From JAIBJN01 sp963838795 (lineage in GTDB: Bacteria > Actinomycetota > Thermoleophilia > Gaiellales > Gaiellaceae): a DNA stretch of 64,000 nucleotides. The translations under genes and the position numbers were made by a program. Positions 49,997 to 59,087 of this stretch are shown piece by piece; the stretch's first letter is position 1, and every line of letters begins with the position of its first letter. The stretch spans positions 372,001 through 436,000 of the forward strand of contig CAWISL010000011.1 in NCBI GenBank assembly GCA_963838795.1, written 5' to 3'. The notes under the pieces are model-generated. The model saw only the letters and a list, made by a program, of their open reading frames with translations, did no database searches and had not been told where the DNA came from.

Positions 49997-51896
49997 CTAC
50001 GCGTCGTCGACCGCGTCCGGCGTCTCTTCGAGCGCGGCGCGCTCGCGCGGCATCGTGCGCGCTGCGCGGACTTCGCCCTGCGGCTCTGCGCGCTCCGCAG
50101 CGCCGCTTCGCTGGGGCTGAGGCCTCCGAAGGGCCGGGACGGACTTCGAGCGTGTCGGAGCGGGCGCGCCGGGCGCCGGCTCCTTCCCGTCCCCGTCGGT
50201 CTCGCTCTCGCCCGTAGTCTCGGTCGGGCTCGCGTCGGCTCGAGCCTCCGCAGGTGGCCGACTCGGTTCACGACCGTCGCCGTCGGCAGCGGACGCGGAG
50301 ACGATGGGCGTCGGCGAAGGCTTGACCGCCGCACGACGCCGCTCCGAGGGTCCGTATCTCTGATGCTGACCGTAGCCCTCGCTCTTGTCGTCGGCGGTGA
50401 CCACGAAACCGAGCTTGGTGGCCGGCGAAGCTTCGAGCATCCAACCCAATTCCTCGAGCGCCGACATCCTCAGCGCCTTCAGGCGCGCGACGACGACGAC
50501 AGCGTCGACGTGGGCGCTCAGCGCTATCGCATGGCCGCCAAGAACCGGCGGGGCGTCGACGAGCACGATGTCGGCTTGATCCTGTACGCGCTGGATGATG
50601 CTGCCAACGGCCTTGTCGAAGCCGAGCTCGTCGGGATCTTGCAGGGCGGTGCCGGCCGGCAACACCTCGAGACTGCCGGCATGCTCGGTCCTTCTGCTCG
50701 AGTCGTCGGCGCCGGAGGAGTCCTCGATCAAGCCGATCGGCCTCAGCGCTTCGACGAGCAGCGTTTCCCCCAGCTCGACCTCCGTAAGCCCCGGCTGCTG
50801 ATCGAGATTGAAGAGCCGATGGAGGTGCGGATGAGTGAGATCTGCGTCGACGAGCACGACGCGGCGCCCGGCGCGAGCGAGGGCGACGGCGAGGTTCGCG
50901 ACGGTCGTCGACTTTCCCTCCGCGTCGACGGCGCTCGTGATCATGATCGTCCGGGCACCGTGGTCGGCGTTGGCGAGATCGAGGCTCCACCGGAGCGCGC
51001 GGAACTGTTCGGCATCCGTGCTGGTTGGATCCGCGAGCATGACCAGGCCGTGGTGCTTTCGTAGACGGGAAGGGGGCTTGGACAAGCGTCCGAGCAGACG
51101 GAGACCGAGAGTCTCCCGAATCGTGTCGACCGACCTGACTCTCGTGTCGAGCGCGTCTACGAGAAAGACGACGACGAGGGCAAGGACGAGACCGAGGCAG
51201 AAGGCGATCAGGCCGTTCCGCACCGGGCGGGGGCTGACCTTGGGCGCCTCCCCGGCCGGGCTGACGACTCGCGTCGATCGCGTCTGTGACGCGGCTGCGA
51301 CGGCGGCCTCCAGGTTCTGCTCCCGGCGCTCGACCGCGTCGTAGTTCAGCGAGCCGGGCTCCTCACCGTTCGCCTGCAGCTCAACGAGTTGCTGCCGGAC
51401 CTCGTTGAGCGCGTTCGTGAGCGCTTCGGTGTCGAGTCGCTCTTGGTACTCGCTGATACGAGTTCGCGTACTCGGTCGTAAGCCGCCTCGCAAGCTGCGG
51501 GTCCGAGTGCTCGACCGAGAACGTGAGTATGTCGCGGCCGAGCGTGGCCGAAACCGACGAGGACTCGAGGAACTCCTCCCGGTCGAGATCGGCGCTCGGA
51601 ACCGCGTCGAGCACCGGGTCCACCACGGCGGGCGATCGGGCGAGCTCCGCTTGGGTCTGCGCAACCCGCTCTGGATCGGTGTATGACGTCCCGAGTGACT
51701 GGGACTGGAGATACACCACCGCCGAGGCCCGATACGTGGGCTCTTGACTGAGGGAGACCGCGACAGCCGTTGCCGGCACGAGGATGACGATCAAGAGGAA
51801 GAGGAACTTTCGCCGGCCCAGGACACGCAGATAGTCCAGGAGGCTCGGGACGATCGTCCCGTCCGTAGGGCTGACGTGTCGGTTCACAGTCGCCAC
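49997..51896 (-). CDS. Wzz-type chain-length determinant fused to CpsD/BY-kinase domain, frameshifted near 51458
   Basis: First frame (start 51896) gives a membrane-anchored Wzz N terminus: SLLDYLRVLGRRKFLFLLIVILVPATAVAV and the LSQEPTYRASAVVYL stretch. One extra base at about 51458 leads into the second frame (EYQERLDTEALTNALNEV, VRNGLIAFCLGLVLALVVVF as the second helix) and then the BY-kinase: Walker A SAVDAEGKST, Walker A' VLVDADLTHPHLH, Walker B IVLVDAPPV. The C-terminal 120 residues after KSEGYGQHQRYG are Pro/Ala/Glu/Arg-rich and hold only two Tyr, not the usual Tyr cluster. It should control polymer length and cycle phosphorylation during EPS assembly. Total about 630 residues. Confidence 0.8.
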
Positions 51897-52144
51897 TGAG
51901 CCGCAAATTCACCAAGCCGGCCCAAACGAGCCGGCCCACCACCCTGACGACAGGATAGCCCCTTGCCACCGGATGTAAAGCAACCGCGGGTCGCGCTCAC
52001 GGTCGCGTGCTCCGCGGCGGGCGGGATGGCGGTCTCCGCACGGGCTTGAAAGGCTGGCGGCCGGACAAGTAAGATCGACGCTGGCCGTGTAACTGAGCGA
52101 TCGGCAGCCGGCGCCTGCGGGCCGGTAGAACTGAAAGCTGCGGC

Positions 52145-53441
52145 ATGAGTCACGTCTCGAGCCACTACACGGGCCGGCATGGACGCGCACCTGGCGACGG
52201 TGCGCTCCGTGTGGTCGTTCATGACTACGTGGGGCATCCGTTCCAGGTTCAATTGAGCCGGGAGCTTGCGCGTCGCGGAATGGACGTCCTTCACCTGCAC
52301 TGCGGCTCCTTCCGGACCGGCAAAGGGGCCGTCGACGACGCCGACGTCGACGGCCTTCGAATCGAGGCGATCGCTCTCTCCCGTGAATTTGCGAGGTACT
52401 CGCCGTGGACCCGCTTCCGGCAGGAACGTGAATACGGGTTGAGCGCGAGCGCGCGCATCCGTGAATTCGGTCCCGACGTCGTCCTCTCCGCTAATACGCC
52501 GCTTCTCGCTCAGAAGCGCCTGTTGTCCGAAACCAAGCGGCTCGGCTCGCGCTTTGTCTTCTGGCAGCAGGACATCCTCGGGATCGGCATTCGGAGAGTC
52601 CTCGAGCAGCGCTACGGACGGCTCGGAGCGGCGATCGGAAACCGCTTCATCAGGCTGGAACGCTCGCTCTTGCTGTCGAGCGATGCGATCGCCGTCATCT
52701 CCGACGGTTTCCTCCCGACTCTCGAGCAGCTCCGAATTCCGGCGGACAGGATCTACGTGATCGAGAATTGGGCGCCGATCGACGAGCTGCCGCTCCGGCC
52801 CCGGGCCAACGAGTGGGCGCGCCAGCAAGGCTTGGTCGAAAAACGAGTTGTTCTGTACTCGGGAACACTGGGCCTCAAGCACGATCCAGGAGCCATCGTG
52901 CAGCTTGCACGCCACCTCTCGAACGCAGGACGACGTCGAAGTGGTGGTCGTCTCCGAAGGCCGAGGGGCGGACTGGCTTCGCCGCCGGCGCGAGGAAGAG
53001 CGGCTTTCCAACCTTCGGCTCCTTCCCTTCCAACCGTACCCTGAACTGCCGGACGTGCTGGCAAGCGGTGACGTCTTGCTCACCCTGCTCGAGGCCGACG
53101 CCGGAGCGTTCTCGGTCCCCTCGAAGGTCCTCAGCTACCTCTGTGCCGGGCGTGCGCTCCTCGCAGCAGTTCCCGCGGACAACCTCGCGGCCGAGGTCGT
53201 CCGCAGGAGCGGCGGTGGAGTCCTCGTCGAGCCAGGCGATGAAGGCGACCTTGTCGCCAACGCCACACGCCTCCTCGCGGACACCGGCCGGCGAGAGGCG
53301 CTCGGGCGTTGCGCGCGGCGGTACGCTGAAGAGAACTTCGATGTCGCCGGCATCGGCGACAAGTTCGAGGCGATCCTCGCTCCGCGCCGGAATGGCGCGG
53401 GACGAACGAGACCAGGCGGCAACAACGAGGAAGTGAGGTAA
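52145..53441 (+). CDS. Glycosyltransferase family 4 protein, frameshifted near 52930
   Basis: First frame: LRVVVHDYVGHPFQVQLSRELARRGMDVLHLHC, typical N-terminal start of a GT-B glycosyltransferase, and ERSLLLSSDAIAVISDGFLPTL. Dropping one extra base at about 52930 joins QLARHLSNAG to DDVEVVVVSEGRGADWL and LPFQPYPELPDVLASGDVLLTLLEADAGAFSVPSKVLSYLCAGRALLAAV (second acidic site at the C-terminal domain). 430 residues, full length for GT4. Acceptor unknown. It diverges from the Wzz/BY-kinase gene with 248 bases between; the epimerase gene follows by 4 bases. Confidence 0.82.
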
Positions 53442-53445
53442 GACG

Positions 53446-54456
53446 ATGAACGAGGTCGTCGTCTGCGGCGCCGGAGGCTTCATCGGCGGCCATCTCGTTG
53501 CGAATCTCCTACGCGAGGAAGGTACGCGAGTGCGGGCAGTCGATGTGAAGCCCGTGGACGAGTGGTTCCAGGTCTTTGGAGGCGCCGACAACCGAGCAAC
53601 GGACTTGAGCGACCGGGACGCCTGCCGCGAGACGGTGGAGGGAGCGCGCTACGTCTTCAACCTGGCTGCGGACATGGGCGGAATGGGCTTCATCGAGACG
53701 AACAAGGCTCTTTGCATGCTGTCCGTGCTGATCAACACGCACCTTCTTCTCGCTGCCCAGGAACAGGAGGTCGAGCGCTTCTTCTTCGCCTCGTCGGCGT
53801 GTGTTTACGCAGCCGACAAGCAGACCTCGACCGACGTTCTACCCTTGAGGGAAGCGGACGCCTACCCGGCGATGCCCGAGGACGGCTACGGCTGGGAAAA
53901 GCTCTTCAGCGAGCGGATGTGCCGCCACTTCACGGAGGACTTCGGCCTCGCCACCCGCGTCGGCCCGCTACCACAACGTCTACGGTCCGCAGGGCACCTA
54001 CGAGGGGGTCGGGAGAAGGCTCCCGCGGCGATCTGCCGCAAGGTCATCGAGGCGAAGCTCTCCGGTCGCCACGAGATCGAAATCTGGGGCGATGGCGAGC
54101 AGACGCGCAGCTTCATGTTCGTCGATGACTGCGTGTACGGCACGCGGATCCTGATGGAGAGCGATGTCACCGAGCCGCTGAACGTCGGCAGCGCCCACCT
54201 CGTCACGATCAACGAGCTCGTCACGATCGTCGAGGAGATCGCAGGCCTGGAGCTTCGCCGACGGTACAACTTGGATGCTCCTCAGGGTGTGCGGGGGCGA
54301 AACAGCGACAACACCCTCATCAAGGAGCGCCTCGGCTGGGAGCCGCAGATCAGCCTGGAGGAGGGCCTCGAAAAGACCTACAGGTGGATGTACGAGGAGA
54401 TGGCCGCACGCCATGCCCGCAAGGCTGGGGTGGTGTCCACCAGCGCGGGAGCGTGA
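53446..54456 (+). CDS. GDP-mannose 3,5-epimerase-like extended SDR with compensated frameshift
   Basis: 336-residue SDR. N-terminal VVCGAGGFIGGHLVANLL, LAADMGGMGFIETNKA (a stretch nearly specific to GDP-mannose 3,5-epimerase), SSACVYAADKQ and DGYGWEKLFSE (YxxxK). The next block should read RYHNVYGPQGTYEGGREK, but an extra G at about 53962 and one G missing at about 54006 place about 45 bases out of frame; the frame is then restored. C terminus with SFMFVDDCVYGTRIL, ending with a helical tail. If intact it makes GDP-L-galactose or GDP-L-gulose. ATG 53446 has GAGGTAAG upstream. Confidence 0.8.
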   Translation: MNEVVVCGAGGFIGGHLVANLLREEGTRVRAVDVKPVDEWFQVFGGADNRATDLSDRDACRETVEGARYVFNLAADMGGMGFIETNKALCMLSVLINTHLLLAAQEQEVERFFFASSACVYAADKQTSTDVLPLREADAYPAMPEDGYGWEKLFSERMCRHFTEDFGLATRVGPLPQRLRSAGHLRGGREKAPAAICRKVIEAKLSGRHEIEIWGDGEQTRSFMFVDDCVYGTRILMESDVTEPLNVGSAHLVTINELVTIVEEIAGLELRRRYNLDAPQGVRGRNSDNTLIKERLGWEPQISLEEGLEKTYRWMYEEMAARHARKAGVVSTSAGA

Positions 54457-54516
54457 CCTCCCCGCGGGAGCCTCTTCGCCGGTCGCAGGGCCACAAGTCT
54501 GCCCTCTCGACGGGCG

Positions 54517-55278
54517 ATGATGAACGCTAGAGGTGATCGACTGGACTACAGGGAAATGACCCCGGGGGCGTCCAGCGACGCCGAACGTCGCTTGTCGGAC
54601 TACTTTGCCCAGGTGAGCGAAGAGGATCCCGGGCCTTCGCGACGACGAGTTCTCAGGTCGATAGTGCCTGAGTCTCTTCGGCTAACCACCAGGGTCATCT
54701 TGACTGATGGCATCGCATTCTCACAGCGGAGGAAAGCCAATCGCTTGGCACAAAATACGCCTCTTCGCTTGCATCTGGGGAGCGGCAGATCACCGAAGCC
54801 TGGGTGGGTCAATATCGACTTGGTCGGATATCCAGGGGATTTGTACTGGAACCTGCTTCGACCTCTTCCGTTTGCTTCGGGCTCGGCGGATGCGATCTTC
54901 CACGAGCACGTACTCGAACACTTCTCCCTTCAGGAGGCACTGGGAATCGTGAAGGACTCGTTTCGCGTACTGCGGCCTCGAGGAATCCTGAGGATCGGGG
55001 TGCCCGATCTCGGTCGATACATCCAGGCCTATGCGGGTGACGACCCGCTGCTGGAGGAGGTGAGGCCCGGCCGGCCCACGCGCGCGCTCGCGATGCAAGA
55101 GCTGTTCTTCCGACACGGTCACAGGTCGGCGTACGATTGGGATACGCTGGCGTTGATCGCCCAGGCCGCTGGATTCAGGAGCTGCGAGCGTCGACTCTTT
55201 GGCGAAAGCGATCTCGACCCAGCTCCTGACTCCGAGGAACGTCGACCCGAGACGCTGTACGTCGAATGCCCTAAGTGA
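54517..55278 (+). CDS. Class I SAM-dependent methyltransferase
   Basis: A 253-residue protein. A 70-residue N-terminal region is unmatched; the catalytic core begins LRLHLGSGRSPKPGWVNIDLV (SAM motif I with G-x-G-x), then SADAIFHEHVLEHFSLQEAL and SFRVLRPRGILRIGVPD, as in Methyltransf_11 family proteins. Base composition is visibly less GC-rich than the surrounding genes at the start, which may mark acquired DNA. Start ATG 54517 (a second ATG directly follows). It is 60 bases downstream of the epimerase gene; a sugar O-methylation role is the natural guess. Confidence 0.78.
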   Translation: MMNARGDRLDYREMTPGASSDAERRLSDYFAQVSEEDPGPSRRRVLRSIVPESLRLTTRVILTDGIAFSQRRKANRLAQNTPLRLHLGSGRSPKPGWVNIDLVGYPGDLYWNLLRPLPFASGSADAIFHEHVLEHFSLQEALGIVKDSFRVLRPRGILRIGVPDLGRYIQAYAGDDPLLEEVRPGRPTRALAMQELFFRHGHRSAYDWDTLALIAQAAGFRSCERRLFGESDLDPAPDSEERRPETLYVECPK

Positions 55279-55296
55279 GCCACTTCGCGGGCTCAC
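55275..55296 (+). terminator. Possible weak terminator hairpin
   Basis: GTGAGCC (55275-55281) and GGCTCAC (55290-55296) form a 7-bp stem with an 8-base loop that overlaps the methyltransferase stop. No T tract. It sits between convergent genes. Confidence 0.4.
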
Positions 55297-55372
55297 GATG
55301 CATTGACACCGGCGAGCTCGTCGGCCGTCGACGGGCTGCGGACGGTTAGGTGAGCGCCGGGCCGGAGGGACG

Positions 55373-58192
55373 TCACGGCCGCACGAGAGTAGCAACGGGC
55401 CTTCGGCCGACTCGCCGGCGCGCAACCTGCTCAGATGCCGACCGCTCTTGCTGCACGCCGCGAAGGGCGAGGACTATTGCTGCGGAGATCCACCCAAGGC
55501 GGGTGAAGAGGATCGGTGCGGTCATCGCAAAGACGACAAATGCAACCACCGAGCTGCACAGGGCGACGGCGACCGTCCGCTCGCTCGCCGTGATCGACTC
55601 CGAGATCGCGGTCCAGCCAGATCGGAGGATCGCAAACAAGGTGAGCAGAATTCCGACGAGCCCGATGAGCCCGGTCTTGTACCAGAGCCCGATGACCAGA
55701 TTGTGGACGTCGTACTCGTAGGCCTGGACCCCGAAGGGCCGGGTGACGCTGAGCAGATCGAGTCCGACGCCGACGAATGGATTCTCCTGGATTCGCTCCA
55801 TCGCTACCCGGTAGGTGCCGATGCGCTGGTTTACGGACCCGAGCTGTACGACGCCCTCTTGCGACGAATTGGTCGTCGCGGTCTCGAAGCGTTCGAGCGG
55901 ATCGGGCGCTCCGCGGATCGACTGGAGCGCGACGAGCGCGACGACGCATGCAGCGAGGGTCGCGAAGGCGAGGATGGAGTGAATCGACAGCCGCTGGAAA
56001 ACGAGCCAGACGAACACCGCAAAAACGGCAGCGATCAGGGCCCCGATTGAGACTGAAAGGATCAGCCCTGCCGCGACGAGGAGAAGCAGGAGGTAAGACC
56101 ACGCTCGCGAAGCAGCGCCGATCCGCGGTCGCGAGGCGAGCATGAGGGCCGGCACGAAGGCGATCGCCGTCAGTGCGCCCAGGTCATTCGGATGGCCGGT
56201 GAAGCCGGTGGCACGACCTCCGTCGATGCTGGCGTTCGGGATGACGTCGCCGAGGACCAGCTGGACGACCGCGCCGCCGCCGCAGATCGCTGCAGATGTG
56301 ACCCAGCAACCGATGGCCCTCGTTATGTGCTCTTGACGACGCAGCACGACCGTCCCGAGCCAGAGCCAGAACACCGCGAGAAGGACGAGGCGGGCGATCA
56401 CGGTGAAGGATTTGAAAGCCGCATAGGACTCGAATGTGGAAAGAAGGCCGCCCAGTGAGAAGAGGGCCACGCCGATCAAAAGGAGGAAAGGCAGCTTTAC
56501 CGGCACCCTGCGACGCAGAATGACGAGCTCCGCGCAAGCAAAGAGAAAGCTGGCGAGGAAGAGAAGGTCCGAAAAGGTGACTTGTCCGGACACCCTGATC
56601 GTTACAAGGCCGAGCAGCAGGACCCCTCCGTAGTAGAGACGGCGTGGAAAGTCGAATCCTTCCTCGGCCGTGTCGTCGACGACCTGATCTGCTTGCGGCC
56701 GCGACTCCGGGTGATCGTCCACGCGCGGCTCGAGTGACCAGGGAAGCCCGCTGAGTGCTCGCCGGCCGAAGGCGAAGAGGAGCGAGGCCGACAGCGCGAC
56801 GACCATGACTACAGCGAGCGTTGGAAGGAAGACCGCAGCCAGTCCTCCTAGTACCGAGAGGAGGGCAGCTGCGGCGACGACGAATACGTGTCGAGCTTGC
56901 AGACGTCGCGGGAAGGCGACCAGACGGCGGGCGGCTTCCGTCAGCTTGGCCCGCGTCGCTCCGGCAGGGCGGCCGGCGACAACGGCAAACGCCACGAGCA
57001 GGAGGAGGCTCGCTCCCCACGAAACCGCGAGCGCCAGTGCGACCCCCTCTGCTCCGAACAAGGGAAGGAGAATTGCCAGGCCGGGCAGGAGCAGGATCCA
57101 CGACGTGACTTCCGCGATCGTTCCGTAGCCCGGATAGCCAAGGCCGTTGACGCCGTCCGTGAGAACACGGCGGCCGGCCATGAAGAGTGACGCGAGGAGG
57201 AGGATTTGAGCGATCGTGGTCGCCTCGGTGAAGTCCTCCCCGAACAGGAGAGAGATGAGCTCGCCCGCCATGAGCTCGAGAGCCACGACGACCAACCCCG
57301 ACAACGTGAGCCCGAGGAAGAAGAATCTCCACATGGCGCGGCGGGCCGTGTGGCGATCCCGCTCGGCGGCGACCTGGGGATACGCAACCATCCCGACGCT
57401 CGCCGCCACAACACGAGGCAAGAGCGAGAACGCCTGGCCAACGACGTAGTAGCCCAGGGCCACCGGGGTCAAGAAGAGGCCGACGACAGCCTGGTCGAGG
57501 CGAACCACATCGACCGGGGACAGGGTTCCCAGCAGGGCCTTGAGCCCGAACGTCACCATTTGCTCCCGTGACGGGACGGGCTCCTCGACAGCGTGCTTGG
57601 GAAGCCCACGGACTGCGACGGCGAGTGCGAAGAACCCCCCGATCAGGTTGACGGCCGCCCACAGCGCCATGAACAAGACAAGGCTGGTCGCGTTCAGCAC
57701 GTAGACGATGACCACACCCGCGACGTAGGCCGTGCTCGGCAGGATCCTGAGCAGGTTGAAGGCGGTGAACCGGCGCTGGCCTTGGAGGATCGAGACTCCG
57801 AAACTCAAAGCGAGGATCCCGGGCGGCAGGAGAAGCGAGATAGCGGCCGCCTCTCGAACGTACGGCGGATCGGACGCCACGAGGGCGGCAAGCGCGGCCG
57901 CCTGAAGGACAACCACGACTCCTACCTGGAGCACTGCAAGCCAGGCAAGCGACGACACGATCCGGCGCGCCTGAGCCGGATCGCGGGCGATGTAGTAGGT
58001 CACCGCCGAGGGGACCCCGAGCGTCCCGAGAAGCCCAAAGACGCCCGAGATGACGATCAGCAGCGCGAGATAGCCGCGGTCCTCGGGACCGAGACTTCGC
58101 GCGACGAGGACGCCGCTGACGATGACGAGCAGCTGGAGGCCGCCGGAGGCGGCAAGCGATCCGACAACTGAGCGGCCGACGCTTGACCGCAA
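55373..58192 (-). CDS. Single-chain Wzx-Wzy: polysaccharide flippase fused to O-antigen ligase/polymerase-like domain
   Basis: A 939-residue integral membrane protein. Residues 1-480 form a 12- to 14-helix MATE/MOP-type flippase, with the N-terminal LLVIVSGVLVARSLGPEDRG and GYYVVGQAFSLLPRVVAASVGMVAYPQV stretches typical of Wzx (RfbX). A soluble acidic linker of about 35 residues (483-517: RVDDHPESRPQADQVVDD...) is followed by about ten helices of the Wzy/WaaL (O-antigen ligase) type, with GHPNDLGALTAI, NPFVGVGLDLL and VHNLVIGLWYKTGLIG (the conserved His loop). Neither half is truncated. TTG 58192 is the only usual start; CTG 58222 is a possible longer one. In known Wzx/Wzy pathways these are separate proteins. 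Confidence 0.82.
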   Translation of the reverse strand: MRSSVGRSVVGSLAASGGLQLLVIVSGVLVARSLGPEDRGYLALLIVISGVFGLLGTLGVPSAVTYYIARDPAQARRIVSSLAWLAVLQVGVVVVLQAAALAALVASDPPYVREAAAISLLLPPGILALSFGVSILQGQRRFTAFNLLRILPSTAYVAGVVIVYVLNATSLVLFMALWAAVNLIGGFFALAVAVRGLPKHAVEEPVPSREQMVTFGLKALLGTLSPVDVVRLDQAVVGLFLTPVALGYYVVGQAFSLLPRVVAASVGMVAYPQVAAERDRHTARRAMWRFFFLGLTLSGLVVVALELMAGELISLLFGEDFTEATTIAQILLLASLFMAGRRVLTDGVNGLGYPGYGTIAEVTSWILLLPGLAILLPLFGAEGVALALAVSWGASLLLLVAFAVVAGRPAGATRAKLTEAARRLVAFPRRLQARHVFVVAAAALLSVLGGLAAVFLPTLAVVMVVALSASLLFAFGRRALSGLPWSLEPRVDDHPESRPQADQVVDDTAEEGFDFPRRLYYGGVLLLGLVTIRVSGQVTFSDLLFLASFLFACAELVILRRRVPVKLPFLLLIGVALFSLGGLLSTFESYAAFKSFTVIARLVLLAVFWLWLGTVVLRRQEHITRAIGCWVTSAAICGGGAVVQLVLGDVIPNASIDGGRATGFTGHPNDLGALTAIAFVPALMLASRPRIGAASRAWSYLLLLLVAAGLILSVSIGALIAAVFAVFVWLVFQRLSIHSILAFATLAACVVALVALQSIRGAPDPLERFETATTNSSQEGVVQLGSVNQRIGTYRVAMERIQENPFVGVGLDLLSVTRPFGVQAYEYDVHNLVIGLWYKTGLIGLVGILLTLFAILRSGWTAISESITASERTVAVALCSSVVAFVVFAMTAPILFTRLGWISAAIVLALRGVQQERSASEQVARRRVGRRPVATLVRP

Positions 58193-58481
58193 CCGAGTCC
58201 CGAGCGTCTGCGTGATCGTCAGCCTATTTCACCCGCTTACGCACTCTCATGGGCCTTGGAGAGGCCGCCGACGGACCGTGGGTTCACTGTACTCCAAACC
58301 GTTACCACAACAAACTCGCGCTGTCCGACCGAGCAGCCGACCTGCTTCGGTGACGCGCCGCCGGAGGCGCTTCGTCACTTCGCCCTGGCCGCCCATTGAC
58401 GCCACGCCGGTCCCTGTTCTACGATCGTCGAGGACGCGAGGGAGATCGGCGTCCGAAAACTGCGGAAAAAGGGGAGAGACG

Positions 58482-58832
58482 ATGCGGAAGTTGCTCGTGG
58501 TCGCCGGGCTGCTCGGCGCTCTTGCGATTCCGGTGGCGGCGCCAGGCGCGGTTCTGGAGAAAGGCGCGGGCGCGACGTGCCTGTCCGGCGTCGGTACGTG
58601 GAACTTCGTGAACAACAAGACTGAGGGTGCGGCTGCGGGAACCCTCACGGTGTTCTTCGACACCGAGGAGTTCGGTGTGATCCAGTTCGGGCCCGTCGGC
58701 CCCACCGTGGTGAACAAGAGCGTTCAGAAGTTCACCCTGTTCACGAACAACCGCGCGACATTGGTGAGCGCGTCGACCACTCTGCCGGGCAAGCTCGTCC
58801 TGGAGAGCGTTGGGTGTGCGCCGTTCGCGTAG
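58482..58832 (+). CDS. Small secreted protein of unknown function
   Basis: A 116-residue protein. A signal peptide (LLVVAGLLGALAIPVAA, cleavage near APG) precedes a domain of about 90 residues with two Cys (CLSG, CAPFA). A GTWNFVNNKTEGAAAGTLTVFF opening suggests a beta sandwich. I do not recognise it. The ATG at 58482 is chosen because GGGGAGAG lies just before it. It is isolated between the fusion gene and the first GH16 gene. Confidence 0.65.
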   Translation: MRKLLVVAGLLGALAIPVAAPGAVLEKGAGATCLSGVGTWNFVNNKTEGAAAGTLTVFFDTEEFGVIQFGPVGPTVVNKSVQKFTLFTNNRATLVSASTTLPGKLVLESVGCAPFA

Positions 58833-58877
58833 GAGCGCGATTCGGCTTCCGACGTTGACCTAGGGAACTTGACTTAG

Positions 58878-58930
58878 CCGGGGCGTGGGCAGGGAAGTCT
58901 TAGGGTCACCTTTGCGGTCCCACGCCCCGG
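58878..58930. repeat. Inverted repeat, 12-bp arms
   Basis: CCGGGGCGTGGG at 58878-58889 and CCCACGCCCCGG at 58919-58930, exact reverse complements with a 29-base spacer. It lies between the secreted protein and the GH16 gene; it may form a long hairpin terminator for either convergent gene, but there is no T tract. Confidence 0.55.
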
Positions 58931-59087
58931 ACGACCCTTGCCCTCATTCTCCATCGCTTCTGGTGCCTCCCCCGCTTGAAGCGGAGCCCTCGGGTCGGTC
59001 AAGCGGACGATTGAAAGTCGCCTAGCGCCCTCGGCCGTAGCATGGGCTTGCGGGCTGGCCGCGGCTGTCGATTGGCGGGGGAACGGG

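Noticed and set aside
49589..51064. Open frame of 491 codons continuing past the LhgO end
   Set aside because: Family sequence ends near LRNAPSPAATSSLALAKEVV; the rest is antisense to the Wzz/BY-kinase gene and has no domain pattern.
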